A DNA stretch of 64,000 nt from positions 248,001 through 312,000 of the forward strand of contig JAMPIV010006395.1 in the NCBI GenBank assembly GCA_024509875.1, read 5' to 3'. Origin of the DNA: Oreohelix idahoensis. Taxonomy: Eukaryota; Mollusca; Gastropoda; Stylommatophora; Oreohelicidae. The notes under the pieces are model-generated. The model searched no databases. It was not told where the DNA came from and saw only the letters and a program-made list of their open reading frames with translations. Shown here piece after piece: positions 22,435 to 35,006 of the stretch (position 1 is its first letter; the number at the start of each line of letters is the position of its first letter). A program made the position numbers and the translations under genes.

Positions 22435-23787
22435 AACTTATTGCGGCCATTTTTGCTTCATTTCCGCAGTATAGGGCTAGGACGAATTCCCGTTTCTTTG
22501 TCTAGCAGAAACTGGTTGCATCAGCATGATCTAAGATTCTGATTGGCTGAGAGCTAACTGCAGTTGAAATGCAGAGCTCCCATTGGCTTTAGAACCACGC
22601 CGCGCATATGACGTCATGAAGTCGGCGCGTGGGGGGCTTGATAATAAATAGGCTAGCATTTCATATTTTCGCTCTCTTCGTCTGTAAATTGCCAAAGCTG
22701 GGTGCCAGAAGCAAATTGTCGATTGCCTTTCAGTTGGACATTCGAGATTTGGTAAGCATGAATTTTTGCGTGAGGACTTTATTTAATTTTTCTAGTCCTA
22801 GCCGATCAATTAAGTTTCTTTGGGCAGTTTAAGTTTAATTTAATTCTTAACTCCAGAGCCATCAATACGATCTTAGTGATAGACTTGAAACTTTATAGGT
22901 CCATTTAATTCCTTGTTGAAGGAATAGCGGCATGGTTTAAAAGTTGAGATATCACCGCTTTGTATTATTGCAAAGTCGGTCGGGAGAGAAACTCGCATCT
23001 GCGAATCATATTTATTTACAGAATGACGGGAGTCTGTGTATTTGTGATTTTATTGAGAATGTAATGCTGCAAGTTATTTATATTATAGTACACTTCTATA
23101 GGTGGACAAGGGGAGAAGAGGTGGAATTTGTAAAGCACGCGGGCGCGTTGGTTACGATATATTTATTGATGCGATGTTCAGAGGGACGAGGGGGAGAGAA
23201 GCACGTGGTCATAAAATTGTAACCACGTGTTTGTAACTACTGAGATTTAATTGATTTTTTTTTTTTTTTTTTTTTTTTTCCTTAACAGGGTTCATAGCAA
23301 ATTTCTTCAAGCATTTTCCAGGCTTTTTCCAGGTTTTTCCAGGTCCAGCACGTGATTTTCAAGGATGGGAAACTCTAATATTTTCCTCATCTAATTTTCT
23401 CAGATATAATTATCACTTTGCTGACCAGCAATCCGGAGCATTACCGTCTCCCATTACCAAGGGAGTTTGCAGATTTCTTTAAAAAGAACATTTTTTTTTT
23501 TTTTTTTAAAATTCATAAAAGATTGAAAAACAGACATCTTTTCCCAGTTTTTAGCGAATTTGTTCAACGTCAGCACAATAAAATGTTAGTGACATGGATG
23601 TCAATGAATAAAATAAGCTTGATTGACATATTGATTTAATGATTAACGTATATCAACATAAAAGGCTAATAAAATTGTGAATAAAATGCAAAAAAAAAAC
23701 TATTTTTCGTGTTTGTCTTTTCTGAATGTATTCTGCGTCTGTGGCATGACAATGAGCGTTTGTAAATGTTTGAGTAGCTACGTACCT

Positions 23788-24678
23788 CTAGTTGGAGTCT
23801 GAGCTGCTTCCTTTATTAACTGGGATTGAAGTTGTAGCTGTAGGCCTCTGCAAGAGTCTTTGTCTGGATCGTTGATAATCCTTGACTGTGTGGTATAACT
23901 TGAAGCAGAATATCAGGCATAGAGGTACATTGCAATCTGGGCAGTACATGCAAGTCTGGCTTCTGTTCCCTGCAGCCTTACACACTTTACAGTCTGATTT
24001 GTACCTTGTCCTTTCATATTTATCAATGAAGTGGTGCTCAGTAAGTCGTGTTGTTGTGACCTGTGGTTTTGAAGGTGTCACATTACGTCGAAGAATAGCA
24101 GGTTCAATAAGAGTCATACTGACATCCTGATCTTTGCTTTGATCTTTTTTTTGTAGAGTTGGCAGTGTTGTAGGTTATGTGCCCATTGACCAGGGCAAGT
24201 TTAAACTAAGAAATGATATAAAAATAGGATATGTGTGGGTAGGGGTAGCTTGCACCTAGTTGGCTGAAGTAGTCGACACCTCCCATACTTTTGCTGTATT
24301 TTTCTGCAAGCAAAGGCTTCTGAATTGTTCTGCCCTAAAGAATTTGTCTTTTTGTCTTGTTTATATTATCATTGGAGTGAACAGTAGATATAAGGTTAAA
24401 TCTTTTCATATCATGCCAGGTGACTGTCGGCATGCCTTATCTTCTGTCGCACAAAACACAGGATGATTTGTCTTTTTCAATTTGAGTTGTTTTTTCTTCA
24501 ATGCTACAGGAAAATGCTTCCTATTTTCAGCTACTGTTCCAAATGCACCAATCTGAATTTCAGGTCTTGAAATAAAGCTGAAGGCTGAATAAAAACTACC
24601 ACAGAAGAGAATATGTCCCTTGTTGCGTATGAAATTTGAATTAAAACTATGGTGACTTTTCACTGAAAAAAGAGGCAA
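23788..24678 (-). pseudogene. piggyBac transposase remnant, C-terminal half
   Basis: Minus-strand pieces: 24678-24406 contains FGTVAENRKHFPVALKKKQLK, similar to the GTVRxNRKGFP region of piggyBac transposases. 24117-23788 contains LTEHHFIDKYE, then CKVCKAAGNRSQTCMYCPDC and LCLIFCFKLYH, the C-terminal cysteine-rich zinc domain. The stretches between are shifted or stopped. The N-terminal half and catalytic residues are not found. Confidence 0.75.
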
Positions 24679-25904
24679 ATAATCTCAGCTCTGAGAGTTT
24701 CTTCCTTGGTCACAAATGATGTCACATCTGTAGGTCTCCTAATAGTGTTAGATGTTTTTGACGTGTCCGAGGGAATAGTGTTAGATAGTTTTGATGTTTC
24801 TGAGGGAAAAACTGCTCCTTAGGGTTGTGTTCTTTTCTGTTTAAAAAAAAAAAAAAAAAAAAAATGGAACACACAAATAACTTATAAGTAGGCCTAAGCT
24901 ATGTATATTTACCAAGTCACAGTTCTAAACGCATGAATAATATAGTCAAACAATATTTAACTAGAACAAAAGTTAATATATAGTAATTGGGAGGGTGAAG
25001 GTATGATGATATCCTTATAACACTTATTATAAGTGAAAATCTATTAAATATCTAACTGGAAACATCAGGCATTTACACACACACACACCCTCCCCATCTT
25101 TACTATTTTTGTTTGATTTTTTTTGTTGGGGTTTGTTTTGTTTTATCGTTTCTGTTTGTTTCGATTAAAATAAAATTTTTTTTTAATTATTTTAAAAATT
25201 TTAAATAACATATGTCTATGCACAAAATTGGTAATTTTCATTTATTCTAATTACAGTGATTTGACAGATGTGACGCCACTTTCATGTATCGGCGGTTATT
25301 CATGTTATCTGGAATTGAAAACATGTAGGCCTAGGCATATCCTAATTATAACCCTGCAGAGCAGAACGGGATATGTCTCTTCATCATAAATATAATGAAA
25401 AAGCATTCAAAATATATTTATTTCCCAAAAATGTGGTGAAATGAACAGTGGGACACGTCTGATAACAGAGTAGGCTATAGGATATGGAATCGCCATCAAT
25501 TTCTATTCTTGACCATCTCAAACTGTGTCAAACATATTCTCGTAAGCAGTTGTAAACCAAGAAATTTCATTCAAACACTAATTTTGGCCATGGTTAAAAA
25601 TAACTGTAAATAGGCCTACATTGTAAATTACGGCCGCAAGTACAGTAGGCCTATCTATAAACCGCACTTAGCCTATGTAAATATGTTTTATAAATGAATT
25701 TAAATGAATTTATTACTTACCTCAGTTGAAATGAACGATTTAATACAACATGAATGCGTAGAGACAAGTTCTTGGTGTTGTTGTTGTTTTGTTTTTTTTA
25801 AGTTTTGACGAGGCGCGTTCCGTTCAACCTAGTCGGTTATATTAGGGCGCATATCCAAATACAAAAGGCCCTTAGGTCTGAGGTTATAAATACATTTTTT
25901 TCCC

Positions 25905-26100
25905 AGTCGTGGGTTTTTGCTCCGCAGTGAATATGTGTAGTTATGTGTCCTTTCGCAGCAGTTAGGGTTAGGTTTAGTATTAGGGTTTGGATTTGGGTTA
26001 GCGTTAACCCTAATCCTAACCTTAATACTAAATCTAACCCTAACTGTTACGATACAAGACATAACTACACATATTCACTGCGGAGCAAAAACTCACGAGT
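25905..26100. repeat. long palindrome with telomere-like GGGTTA motifs
   Basis: Arms of about 90 bases read gtgggtttttgctccgcagt on the left and its near-complement ending at 26100 on the right. The inner arms contain TTAGGG-type units (gttagggttaggtttag) facing ccctaa-type units, and meet around 26000. Two antisense ORFs here encode similar peptides only because of the palindrome. Confidence 0.85.
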
Positions 26101-26454
26101 AATAGGAAATTACCGCTTTCGAGTAACAACAGACACGCACGCTAAGAATAAATCTGCTTCACATCGTTAACGCAATTCGCCGAAAACGCAAATCGCCGAA
26201 AACACGAACCGCCGAAAACGTCTGGAAATGGATTTTGTGCCCAAAGGGAAATAACAATTCTGCGGTAACTGAAGTTTAACGAAAAATACCATCAATAACC
26301 GAAAAATGGAAAACTTCCGATTTTTAATATTTTTTTCAAGGTCCGATGCGGGAAATTCAAGGCTGTTAGCCATTTTTCCAGGCTTTTCAAGGCCTGGAAT
26401 TTTTTTTTTCGTTTTCCAGGTTTTTCAAGGTTTTTCAAGGTCGCTACGAACCCT
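26101..26454. other. subterminal region of the piggyBac-type element
   Basis: Contains a short tandem cgccgaaaac (three copies near 26178-26219) and ttttcaagg/ttccagg repeats toward the right end. Confidence 0.6.
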
Positions 26455-28379
26455 GCCTTAACCAGCGGCACTTGGGCTTTCAGCCCTTCGGCCCAATGAC
26501 ATGTCATTGCGAGGCTGGGGAACCTGAGGACTTTCCTTCCAACCCGGTCAGGAGCTTCGCTCCTTCCCATCCACAGAGGGTTTATCACAGGAGCCGTTCA
26601 GGCTATTCAGTCAAATTTCCGGTCGTAAACATTTCTTCAAACGCCGACGCCCGGGTTTGAACCATGAACACCTGGTCGCCAGTACAACGCCGAAGCCATT
26701 ACACCAGCGCGGCTCCCAGATTTAATTGATAACCATTATGTATAACTTTTGACGGCATGTAGATGCTAGCGTAAACAGGGTTATATGTTATTGATTGTGC
26801 ATTGTTATTCTGTGTATTCAGAAGATGGGGATGAAATTTATTTCTGTTAAGGGAATAATACTTTATTTCAATTTTGAGGTGATTAATCATACTGACGGGA
26901 ATTTTAGGAATTCCTAGAGAGGGCTAGTTTTATTTTGTGTTAATAATTTGCTGCATGTAGTGTCGGCTAAGAAGTAGGCCACAGTACGTCTGCCCAGACG
27001 GGCCAGTGAAAATATTGTTGTTGCTCGGAGTTAGTCAGGCAGAACCTGGGTCAGACGGTCTGCGGTGTTGTATTACCGGGGGATGTTTATTTTGACTCAG
27101 AGAGAGAAGAGAGAGGAGTTACGTGTTGAAGAGTAAGGAAGTTAATTGTTATTTGTACTAGAGTATTAACGTTTTGTTTAGCTGTTGTTTTTGCTTTTGT
27201 CTGAACAGCAGGTACCGGCTTTTTGTGGGGAAGAGCAGAATTTTTGATACCACAAAAATTTCTCCCACGGCGAAGTTGTGGCATTCGCCGACAAGCTTAG
27301 TCGCGCATGAATTGCCAGTGGTGGAAGGAGAGGAAGAAAGTACGTTTTCCCTGCCAGGGGAAGACATTTTCCAGCGAATAGGATTTTTGGTGGATAAATC
27401 CTGAGCTCTGACGCTCGGTCGGTTACACACGCAGATTTGGCATGCTGCCAGCGTTGTGGTAATTTTATGTTCGCTTCTTCACGGCCATAATAAAGCCGAT
27501 AGCCCCATCGCCCAGTCATAGGTAATCGGGCAGGTAACCTCAGAGGTGTTAGGAGAAGCCAGCTACAGTTCCAGTCCAGAATCCAGTGGGGTTCTGTTAA
27601 ACCTTAGTCATCAATTCCAGAGTTAGTGGAGAGAGAGAGGGTAAACATTCTCTCTACTGAAGTCAGCACAGATAGGCAGAACTGTTAGTTTTGGTGAATC
27701 ATAGCAGAGGACCGCTGCTGAAGTTTAGAGGTGCAGTTAGTTGTGTTCAGGAGATTCCAGGATAGGCTGTGTAGAACCGAAGTCTGTGCAGAGATTGTGT
27801 AGACACTTCGTAGTCGTTCCAGCTATCAGTGGACTTAGAGTTAGAGTTAGAATTTAGAACCGCTAGTTTGGAGTGTAGGCGACATCAAGTGCAGTGTAGT
27901 TCATTTCAGTTAACCTTACCTTCTTTCTCCATACAGGTTGCAATTGTGGGAGAAGGGTTGGGGGTTGATGCATTTTTAACTGTGCTTGATTTTGTTTCAG
28001 GTGTGCATCCTCGCACTTTATGTATTTGACATGTATATGAGTTTGTTTATAGGTGTATAATAAACTTGTATAAATTGTAGCTGGAATCAGTCATTTCCTT
28101 TAGTACAGTAGCTATATGTTGTCTGTACCTTGGTGTTTGTGAATCTTAATTGAACCTTATCCCCTTAGGGTAGTTAGAGGTGGTTCGAGGCCATAGCAAT
28201 TTAAACGTCCGAAGTGGCGAGGAAAGAATCAACCTCGGTTCTCAACCTCGGAGCCAATGGTCTCAACTTTCACATTTTGCACTATATTTCTATCTGAATC
28301 TATCATTTCAGTCTTTCTTCTTACTATTGTCTTGTCACTATATGTAGACAGTCTCTAGTCCTAAATCCATTTCGTGACA

Positions 28380-28805
28380 AAGTGGGTGGCGTCGTCCTTG
28401 GGATCATCTTTGTTGGGATCAATTCTAGATTCATAAATTGTCTCTGAAGAAAGTTCTGGAAATAGATTTTTTTAAAATCCCCTAGACTTGAGCTATATTA
28501 AGACTGATCCAGCTATAAGTTTTTTCCACAGGTTGTAGTCAGTTTAGATGTTAGTGGTAGTAAGGTTGTTTATGACTTAGAAGTAATTGATGGCTAATCG
28601 AATATTTTTCTTGACAGGAAAGTAAATTCGGGTTTTGGGTAGCGGGATAACTTGAATTTTTTTCAGGAAGTTATTAGTCAGACTTGGTGCTAGTCTGAGT
28701 GCGGGTTTTTGCGACAGCATATTCCTAGTAGGTAACAGTAAATTTTTCTTGTTCCTTTTTTGTCATTTCCCCTTGTGGTGAGTTACTGCTGATTTGTCAG
28801 GTAAG
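28380..28805 (+). other. primer-binding region and leader of element B
   Basis: Begins aagtgggtggcgtcgtcc after the LTR, a single copy of the block that is doubled in A. Leader sequence up to the Gag ATG at 28806 is similar to that of A. Confidence 0.55.
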
Positions 28806-31517
28806 ATGGCTGAATTGGTCAAGCTACTTACTGCATGGAAGGATGCAGCTAAAAGCATGGGGATGAATGAGGCCGAGACTAGGGCTTACATTATGAGGGA
28901 ACAGGACCGGCAGACGGAGAGAGAGAAAAGGGAAGCGGAGAAAGACCTGCGTAAATTGGAAGCAGAGAAAGAAGAGAGGGCCCGACTGGCAGAGATGGAC
29001 CTGCGTAAATTGGAAGCGGAGAAAGAAGAGAAGGCCTGACAGGCAGAGGAGAAAAAGGCAGAGAGGGAGGCGCAGGAAAGGGCTGCGGCGGCAGAGGAGA
29101 GAAAAGCAGAAAGGGAAGCAGCAGAGAAGGCAGCAGAGAGACAGCATGAACTTGCCCTGCGTTCACTGGAACTGCAGTACCGATCTTCGGAAGGCAGTTC
29201 GGCTAACGGAGATTCTCCTGGAGCAGGGGCGACAGACACCTCAGGAAATGGAGGGCCCCGGATGGCAGCCATGAATTTTCCGATGGACTCTTTCCCTAAC
29301 GGAAATGAGAAAATTGAGGTATTTTTAGAAAAATTTGAACGGATGGCAAAGGCATACGGGCTGGATGATAGTCTTTGGTGTCTCAAATTATCTCAATCTC
29401 TAAGAGGACATGGGTATGAGGTCTATAGCAAGATGCTAGTGGATGACCAGAGTAACTTTGAGGCACTGCGGAACGCCCTGTTACAGCGATTCCAATGGAC
29501 TCCTCGGAAGTGCCAAACAATGTTTCGGGAAAGTCGTCTGGAGAAAGGAGAAAGTTTTCCCCAGTTCGCAGAGAGGCTGAGGAATTACCTCACTCGCTGG
29601 AGAGAGTTGTCGGGTTTGGCTAAATCTTTTGAAGGATTGGAAGAATTAGTTCTGTGCGAACAGATAAAGGCCAACATGTCTCCAGACTTAAGGAAGTACC
29701 TGGCGGAGCAGGGCGCCCAGCAACTGGACCAGATAATTCTATTTGCAGAAAGGTTCCAGACGGCCCAGGCCGAAGTACTGGGCCAGAAAAGAAAACACCC
29801 TGACCTGCCAGCCCCGGACAAAGGAGCATCTTCATCGCATTCGCCTTCCTCTTCAGCTCACCAACAGCAAGGGCCGTCTCGCAAGGAGCCCCCTCCCAGT
29901 CATAACATGCGCCCCCAGCCGCCTAACAGAACACAGGGGCCGACTTCTCATGAACCCGTCAGGAACCGGGGAGATAATGAGAGATATTGTAGGTTCTGTC
30001 GGACTACTTCTCATTGGACAACACGGTGCCCAAACAAACAACCCGCTCATCAGGTGGCTTGTTTAAGGCCTGTGAGGGTGAAACAAGGGAAGAAGTGGAA
30101 ACCCTTCCCGTCAGAGAAGTTGTTCTCCAACAGTGGACCAGCCAACGTGAACGGGACTGAGACAACATGTTTATTTGACAGCGGGCTTACATACCCCAGC
30201 ATAGTCGCCCGACATCTGGTGAAGCCCTGGCAGATGACCAGAGAAAAAGTGAATATTGGTGGAGTTTTAAGGAAAGGGACTTCACAGTGCTTTCCGGTAG
30301 CCAATATTGAGGTGAAATGTAGGTTCTTGTCTGGCACCATCAAGGCAGCTGTAACGGCTGAGCCAGCCTATGACTTCATTCTCGGTAACCCATATTTAGT
30401 TTTGGGGAACCCGCCCACACCGATCCTTGCTGATGCAAGGGGGCCTACTGCAGGCCAGATAAGTGAAAAAGGAGAACCCCTAATTCACGGAGCCCCGAGC
30501 GAGCTCAAACATAGCTGTCATGCCAAGGAGAGGTGCAACGCCTCTGACGACAGTGATATGTTAATTGCAGAGGCAAATTCGCCCGCCAGCCCTGTTCAGC
30601 CAAGCGGCCAAACAGTGGTGACGACGCCTCTGATTCCGGAAGTACACTCTTTGTTGTCAGGAATTAGGCCCCCGATGGTATTAGCTTCCTCAAATGAGGG
30701 ACATACTGACAAGAGAGGTATTACATATGTCAACGACCAGCGCCATCTTCATATGGCACAAGATAGCGGTCTGAGCGAGCATATAGTTCCAACCAGCCCT
30801 GGAGCCCCATCCGACCAGCACTTTACTCAAACGGAGGAGGACAGTGATCTGAGTATCCGTTTGCCTATAAACAGAGATGGGCCCCACAACTCTCGTATCT
30901 CGTTTACAGGAAACGACTCTTGTAACGAGCAGCCTGAAAAATTGGCTATCTTTTCCAATTCGTTTCACGGAACATTGGAACCAGTCACTGAGAGCTTTAT
31001 CTCAGATTCTCCGCGATCTAACGGGATCTTAAACCGTCAAGTGTCACTGCAGGACACATTCCAACTGACGCCAGTAACTCTCACAGGGGAGGGCAAGGTT
31101 GAAGGTAGAACCAGGGTGTTAGACGGAGAGCTCCCGTGGTCTACAGTTTCATCTCACCAACTTTTCAGGCCAGAAAAGAGTGAGAAAAGCGACCTTACGC
31201 ATTTGCAAGGAGCTATATTGGAGAGCTCTGTCCCGCTTCATGTTGGTAGGGGAAGAGTGAGTCCAGAACCACTGCCAGGGGCAGATCTTACCTACTTTTC
31301 TTCAAAGGTAGAAGCTATTGAGATCAGTGAGGACTCAATAGAAACCCAGCAAGAAATCGGAGGCTCTACACCAGAGGAACCCGAGACGTTGCATCGTTCT
31401 CACACTGTACCAGCGGTCACAAACCCGCTGACGCGCAGCGAGGAAGTCGCTATCGTCAGATCGCCACAGCGCCCGCCGGTCACATCAGCTGACCAGGACA
31501 GCCTTTTGACGTCATAG
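28806..31517 (+). pseudogene. Gag-protease of element B with one nonsense mutation
   Basis: Same plan as the Gag of A: MAELVKLL start, a coiled coil lengthened by duplicated KLEAEKEE-type blocks, capsid with SCAN-like helices (about 29510-29765), zinc knuckle YCRFCRTTSHWTTRC (about 29986-30030), retropepsin-like LFDSGL (about 30172-30189) and the long Ser/Pro-rich C-terminal region. Codon 78 is TGA at 29037-29039 where A has CGA, a C-to-T change of the CpG-decay kind. The rest of the frame is open to 31517, so the copy died recently or the stop is suppressed. No pol domain follows. The C-terminal region is conserved with A over several blocks (GIRPPMVL, SPGAPSDQHFTQTEEDSDL). Confidence 0.88.
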
Positions 31518-31743
31518 CAAGGGAAAGTTCAGACCCGCCATTAGACGGCACAGGTCTGAAGAGAGATCAACTCTCCCAACGGAGCATAGGAGCTCATTCT
31601 GGGAGAGGAAGAAGGAGGAAACGCAAAAGAGGAAGGTCGAAGAACACTGAATAAGAGGGGTAAGGACAGACAGCCTTGTAGACAGAGTTAAGGGCCAGTA
31701 TGAAACACAGAGATTTCAGTAATGAGATCGTTGCTCAATCTTT

Positions 31744-31758
31744 GAAAGGGGGGAGTGA
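31744..31758 (+). other. polypurine tract of element B
   Basis: gaaaggggggagtga directly precedes the 3' LTR. Confidence 0.8.
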
Positions 31759-34571
31759 TGTTACGAAAGTACTGAGATTCTGTCTTTCAAATGGCCCATG
31801 TCTTTTTCCCCTTGCAATTTGTTCACTATTTTTGGGAGGGATTACAGGTAATCCTTCTCCATGTTTCTTCTCCTTCTATTATTTACGTTTTTTCAAGATG
31901 AGATCACGAGGGAGTTTGATCTCATCTGCTTTATGGTTCTTTATGTGTTTAGAATGGGGGTGTAGGGAATTGGACAGTATTTTTCTAGAAGGAAGATTAT
32001 AGAGGCTAGTTCAGGATTTGCCCCAGTTTTAGTCTTTTTTAAAGATAGGGCAGGTGGCCCTAGACGCATTTTTCGGGAGTTAAACTTATTGCGGCCATTT
32101 TTGCTTCATTTCTGCAGTATAGGGCTAGGACGAATTCCTGTTTCTTTGTCTAGCAGAAACTGGTTGCATCAGCATGATCTAAGATTCTGATTGGCTGAGA
32201 GCTAACTGCAGTTGAAATGCAGAGCTCCCATTGGCTTTAGAACCACGCCGCGCATATGACGTCATGAAGTTGGCGGGGGGCGGGGGGGGGGGGGGGGGGG
32301 GGGCTTGATAATAAATAGGCTAGCATTTCATATTTTCGCTCTCTTCGTCTGTAAATTGCCAAAGCTGGGTGCCAGAAGCAAATTGTCGATTGCCTTTCAG
32401 TTGGACATTCGAGATTTGGTAAGCATGAATTTTTGCGTGAGGACTTTATTTAATTTTTCTAGTCCTAGCCGATCAATTAAGTTTCTTTGGGCAGTTTAAG
32501 TTTAATTTAATTCTTAACTCCAGAGCCATCAATACGATCTTAGTGATAGACCTGAAACTTTATAGGTCCATTTAATTCCTTGTTGAAGGAATAGCGGCAT
32601 GGTTTAAAAGTTGAGATATCACCGCTTTGTATTATTGCAAAGTCGGTCGGGAGAGAAACTCACATCTGCGAATCATATTTATTTACATAATGACGGGAGT
32701 CTGTGTATTTGTGATTTTATTGAGAATGTAATGCTGCAAGTTATTTATATTATAGCACACTTCTATAGGTGGACGAGGGGAGAAGAGGTGGAATTTGTAA
32801 AGCACGCGGGCGCGTTGGTTACGTTATATTTATTGATGCGATGTTCAGAGGGACGAGGGGGAGAGAAGCACGTGGTCATAAAATTGTAACCACGTGTTTG
32901 TAACTACCGAGATTTAATTGATAACCATTATGTATAACTTTTGACGGCATGTAGATGCTAGCGTAAACAGGGTTATATGTTATTGATTGTGCATTGTTAT
33001 TCTGTGTATTCAGAAGATGGGGATGAAATTTATTTCTGTTAAGGGAATAATACTTTATTTCAATTTTGAGGTGATTAATCATACTGACGGGAATTTTAGG
33101 AATTCCTAGAGAGGGCTAGTTTTATTTTGTGTTAATAATTTGCTGCATGTAGTGTCGGCGTAAGAAGTAGGCCACAGTACGTCTGCCCAGACGGGCCAGT
33201 GAAAATATTGTTGTTGCTCGGAGTTAGTCAGGCAGAACCTGGGTCAGACGGTCTGCGGTGTTGTATTACCGGGGGATGTTTATTTTGACTCGGAGAGAGA
33301 AGAGAGGGGAGTTACGTGTTGAAGAGTAAGGAAGTTAATTGTTATTTGTACTAGAGTATTAACGTTTTGTTTAGCTGTTGTTTTTGCTTTTGTCTGAACA
33401 GCAGGTACCGGCTTTTTGTGGGGAAGAGCAGAATTTTTGATACCACAAAAATTTCTCCCACGGCGAAGTTGTGGCATTCGCCGACAAGCTTAGTCGCGCA
33501 TGAATTGCCAGTGGTGGAAGGAGAGGAAGAAAGTACGTTTTCCCTGCCAGGGGAAGACATTTTCCAGCGAATAGGATTTTTGGTGGATAAATCCTGAGCT
33601 CTGACGCTCGGTCGGTTACACACGCAGATTTGGCATGCTGCCAGCGTTGTGGTAAATTTATGTTCGCTTCTTCACGGCCATAATAAAGCCGATAGCCCCA
33701 TCGCCCAGTCATAGGTAATCGGGCAGGTAACCTCAGAGGTGTTAGGAGAAGCCAGCTACAGTTCCAGTCCAGAATCCAGTGGGGTTCTGTTAAACCTTAG
33801 TCATCAATTCCAGAGTTAGTGGAGAGAGAGAGGGTAAACATTCTCTCTACTGAAGTCAGCACAGATAGGCAGAACTGTTAGTTTTGGTGAATCATAGCAG
33901 AGGACCGCTGCTGAAGTTTAGAGGTGCAGTTAGTTGTGTTCAGGAGATTCCAGGATAGGCTGTGTAGAACCGAAGTCTGTGCAGAGATTGTGTAGACACT
34001 TCGTAGTCGTTCCAGCTATCAGTGGACTTAGAGTTAGAGTTAGAATTTAGAACCGCTAGTTTGGAGTGTAGGCGACATCAAGTGCAGTGTAGTTCATTTC
34101 AGTTAACCTTACCTTCTTTCTCCATACAGGTTGCAATTGTGGGAGAAGGGTTGGGGTTGATGCATTTTTAACTGTGCTTGATTTTGTTTCAGGTGTGCAT
34201 CCTCGCACTTTATGTATTTGACATGTATATGAGTTTGTTTATAGGTGTATAATAAACTTGTATAAATTGTAGCTGGAATCAGTCATTTCCTTTAGTACAG
34301 TAGCTATATGTTGTCTGTACCTTGGTGTTTGTGAATCTTAACTGAACCTTATCCCCGTAGGGTAGTTAGAGGTGGTTCGAGGCCATAGCAATTTAAACGT
34401 CCGAAGTGGCGAGGAAAGAATCAACCTCGGTTCTCAACCTCGGAGCCAATGGTCTCAACTTTCACATTTTGCACTATATTTCTATCTGAATCTATCATTT
34501 CAGTCTTTCTTCTTACTATTGTCTTGTCACTATATGTAGACAGTCTCTAGTCCTAAATCCATTTCGTGACA
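31759..34571 (+). repeat. 3' LTR of element B (2813 bp)
   Basis: TGTTACGAAAG...TTCGTGACA. TATA-like gataataaatagg near 32307, candidate intron donor gtaagc at 32419 and acceptor tgtctgaacag at 33401, AATAAA at 34251-34256. A run of about 20 G (32281-32303) is absent from the 5' copy. It preserves the empty target sites of E and the SINE. Confidence 0.93.
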
Positions 34572-34576
34572 CTCAG

Positions 34577-35006
34577 AGAGGAAAAATTTCGGACTGGCAA
34601 TTAAGCAGTCGTCTCAGACAGTTTCTAAAACTTCAGTCATAAATAAAAAGAGGTCTCATGCTCAGGTCATCCAGCATGATGCATCCTACAATAAGGATAG
34701 TACATCCAGAAGAAAGTCTGATTTCCGCAGTTATCATATGAATAAAGGTGAACACTCACACACCATTCTAGTGCAAAATCTGCCACCAGATTCCACATGG
34801 CAGGCACTAGGAGAATATTTTCAATGCACTGCGAATGTGAAATATGTGCAGATGTTACCTATTAACAATTTCAATGTTAGAGAAGCGCTTGTTTATTTTT
34901 ATTCCCATAGAGATGCACAGATAGTTGTCGATCATGACAACGATGCCTATTTTCAAGACCATCGTCTTGAGGTACGGTTGATGCATCATGCATCATCTAA
35001 CAGATG
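34577..35006 (+). CDS. Gag-like protein of K, part 2 with RRM domain (interrupted by C)
   Basis: Continues part 1 in frame after element B. At about residues 566-642 of the whole product is an RNA-recognition motif: RNP2 ILVQNL, helix WQALGEYF, RNP1-like EALVYFYS, helix RDAQIVVDH and last strand LEVRLM. The upstream stretch is Ser/Lys-rich. Element C (target agatg) breaks the codon at 35005-35006. An RRM is usual in LINE ORF1 proteins but not in LTR-element Gag, where a zinc knuckle normally does the RNA binding. An alternative is that K captured a host RRM exon. Confidence 0.75.

Larger units (their letters stand above)
23286..26455 (-). mobile_element. piggyBac-type DNA transposon, degenerate
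   Basis: Inverted ends cagggttcatagc and gctacgaaccctg are bordered on both sides by ccttaa (23280-23285 and 26456-26461), which contains the TTAA target typical of piggyBac. Repeated ttccagg/ttcaagg motifs fill both subterminal regions. Minus-strand remnants of a piggyBac transposase lie inside (23788-24678). About 1.2 kb (24679-25904) has no recognisable coding part, and a palindrome is at 25905-26100. Confidence 0.7.
23255..26717 (-). mobile_element. tRNA-derived SINE (minus strand), split by a DNA transposon
   Basis: A 12-base target duplication agatttaattga lies at 23243-23254 and 26718-26729. The 3' end is the 25-base poly-T at 23255-23279 (a poly-A tail on the minus strand). The 5' head, read from 26717, is gggagccgcgctggtgtaat with an A box (tggtgtaatggcttcggcg) and a B box at 26653-26663 (ggttcaaaccc). 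The unbroken target is in the 3' LTR of B near 32910. The SINE body is interrupted at ccttaa by 23286-26455. Confidence 0.85.
19462..28379 (+). repeat. 5' LTR of element B, carrying nested insertions
   Basis: Starts TGTGACGAAAG and ends TTCGTGACA. Aligned to the 3' LTR, it has two insertions: solo LTR E (19794-22434) and a SINE with a piggyBac-type element inside it (23255-26717). The remaining ~2797 bases match the 3' LTR closely. AATAAA is at 28059-28064. Confidence 0.9.
19462..34571 (+). mobile_element. LTR retrotransposon B, pol-less relative of A, inserted in K
   Basis: LTRs at 19462-28379 (swollen by insertions) and 31759-34571, with target duplication ctcag at 19457-19461 and 34572-34576. 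Without nested DNA the 5' LTR is about 2.8 kb, matching the 3' LTR of 2813 bp. The interior (28380-31758) carries a single Gag-protease frame homologous to that of A and no integrase, RT or RNase H. One nonsense mutation disables this copy. It splits the coding region of K in frame. Confidence 0.93.

Noticed and set aside
25829..26170. Two antisense ORFs with similar peptides (NPNPN repeats)
   Set aside because: Both are products of the palindrome and its telomere-like repeats, not genes.
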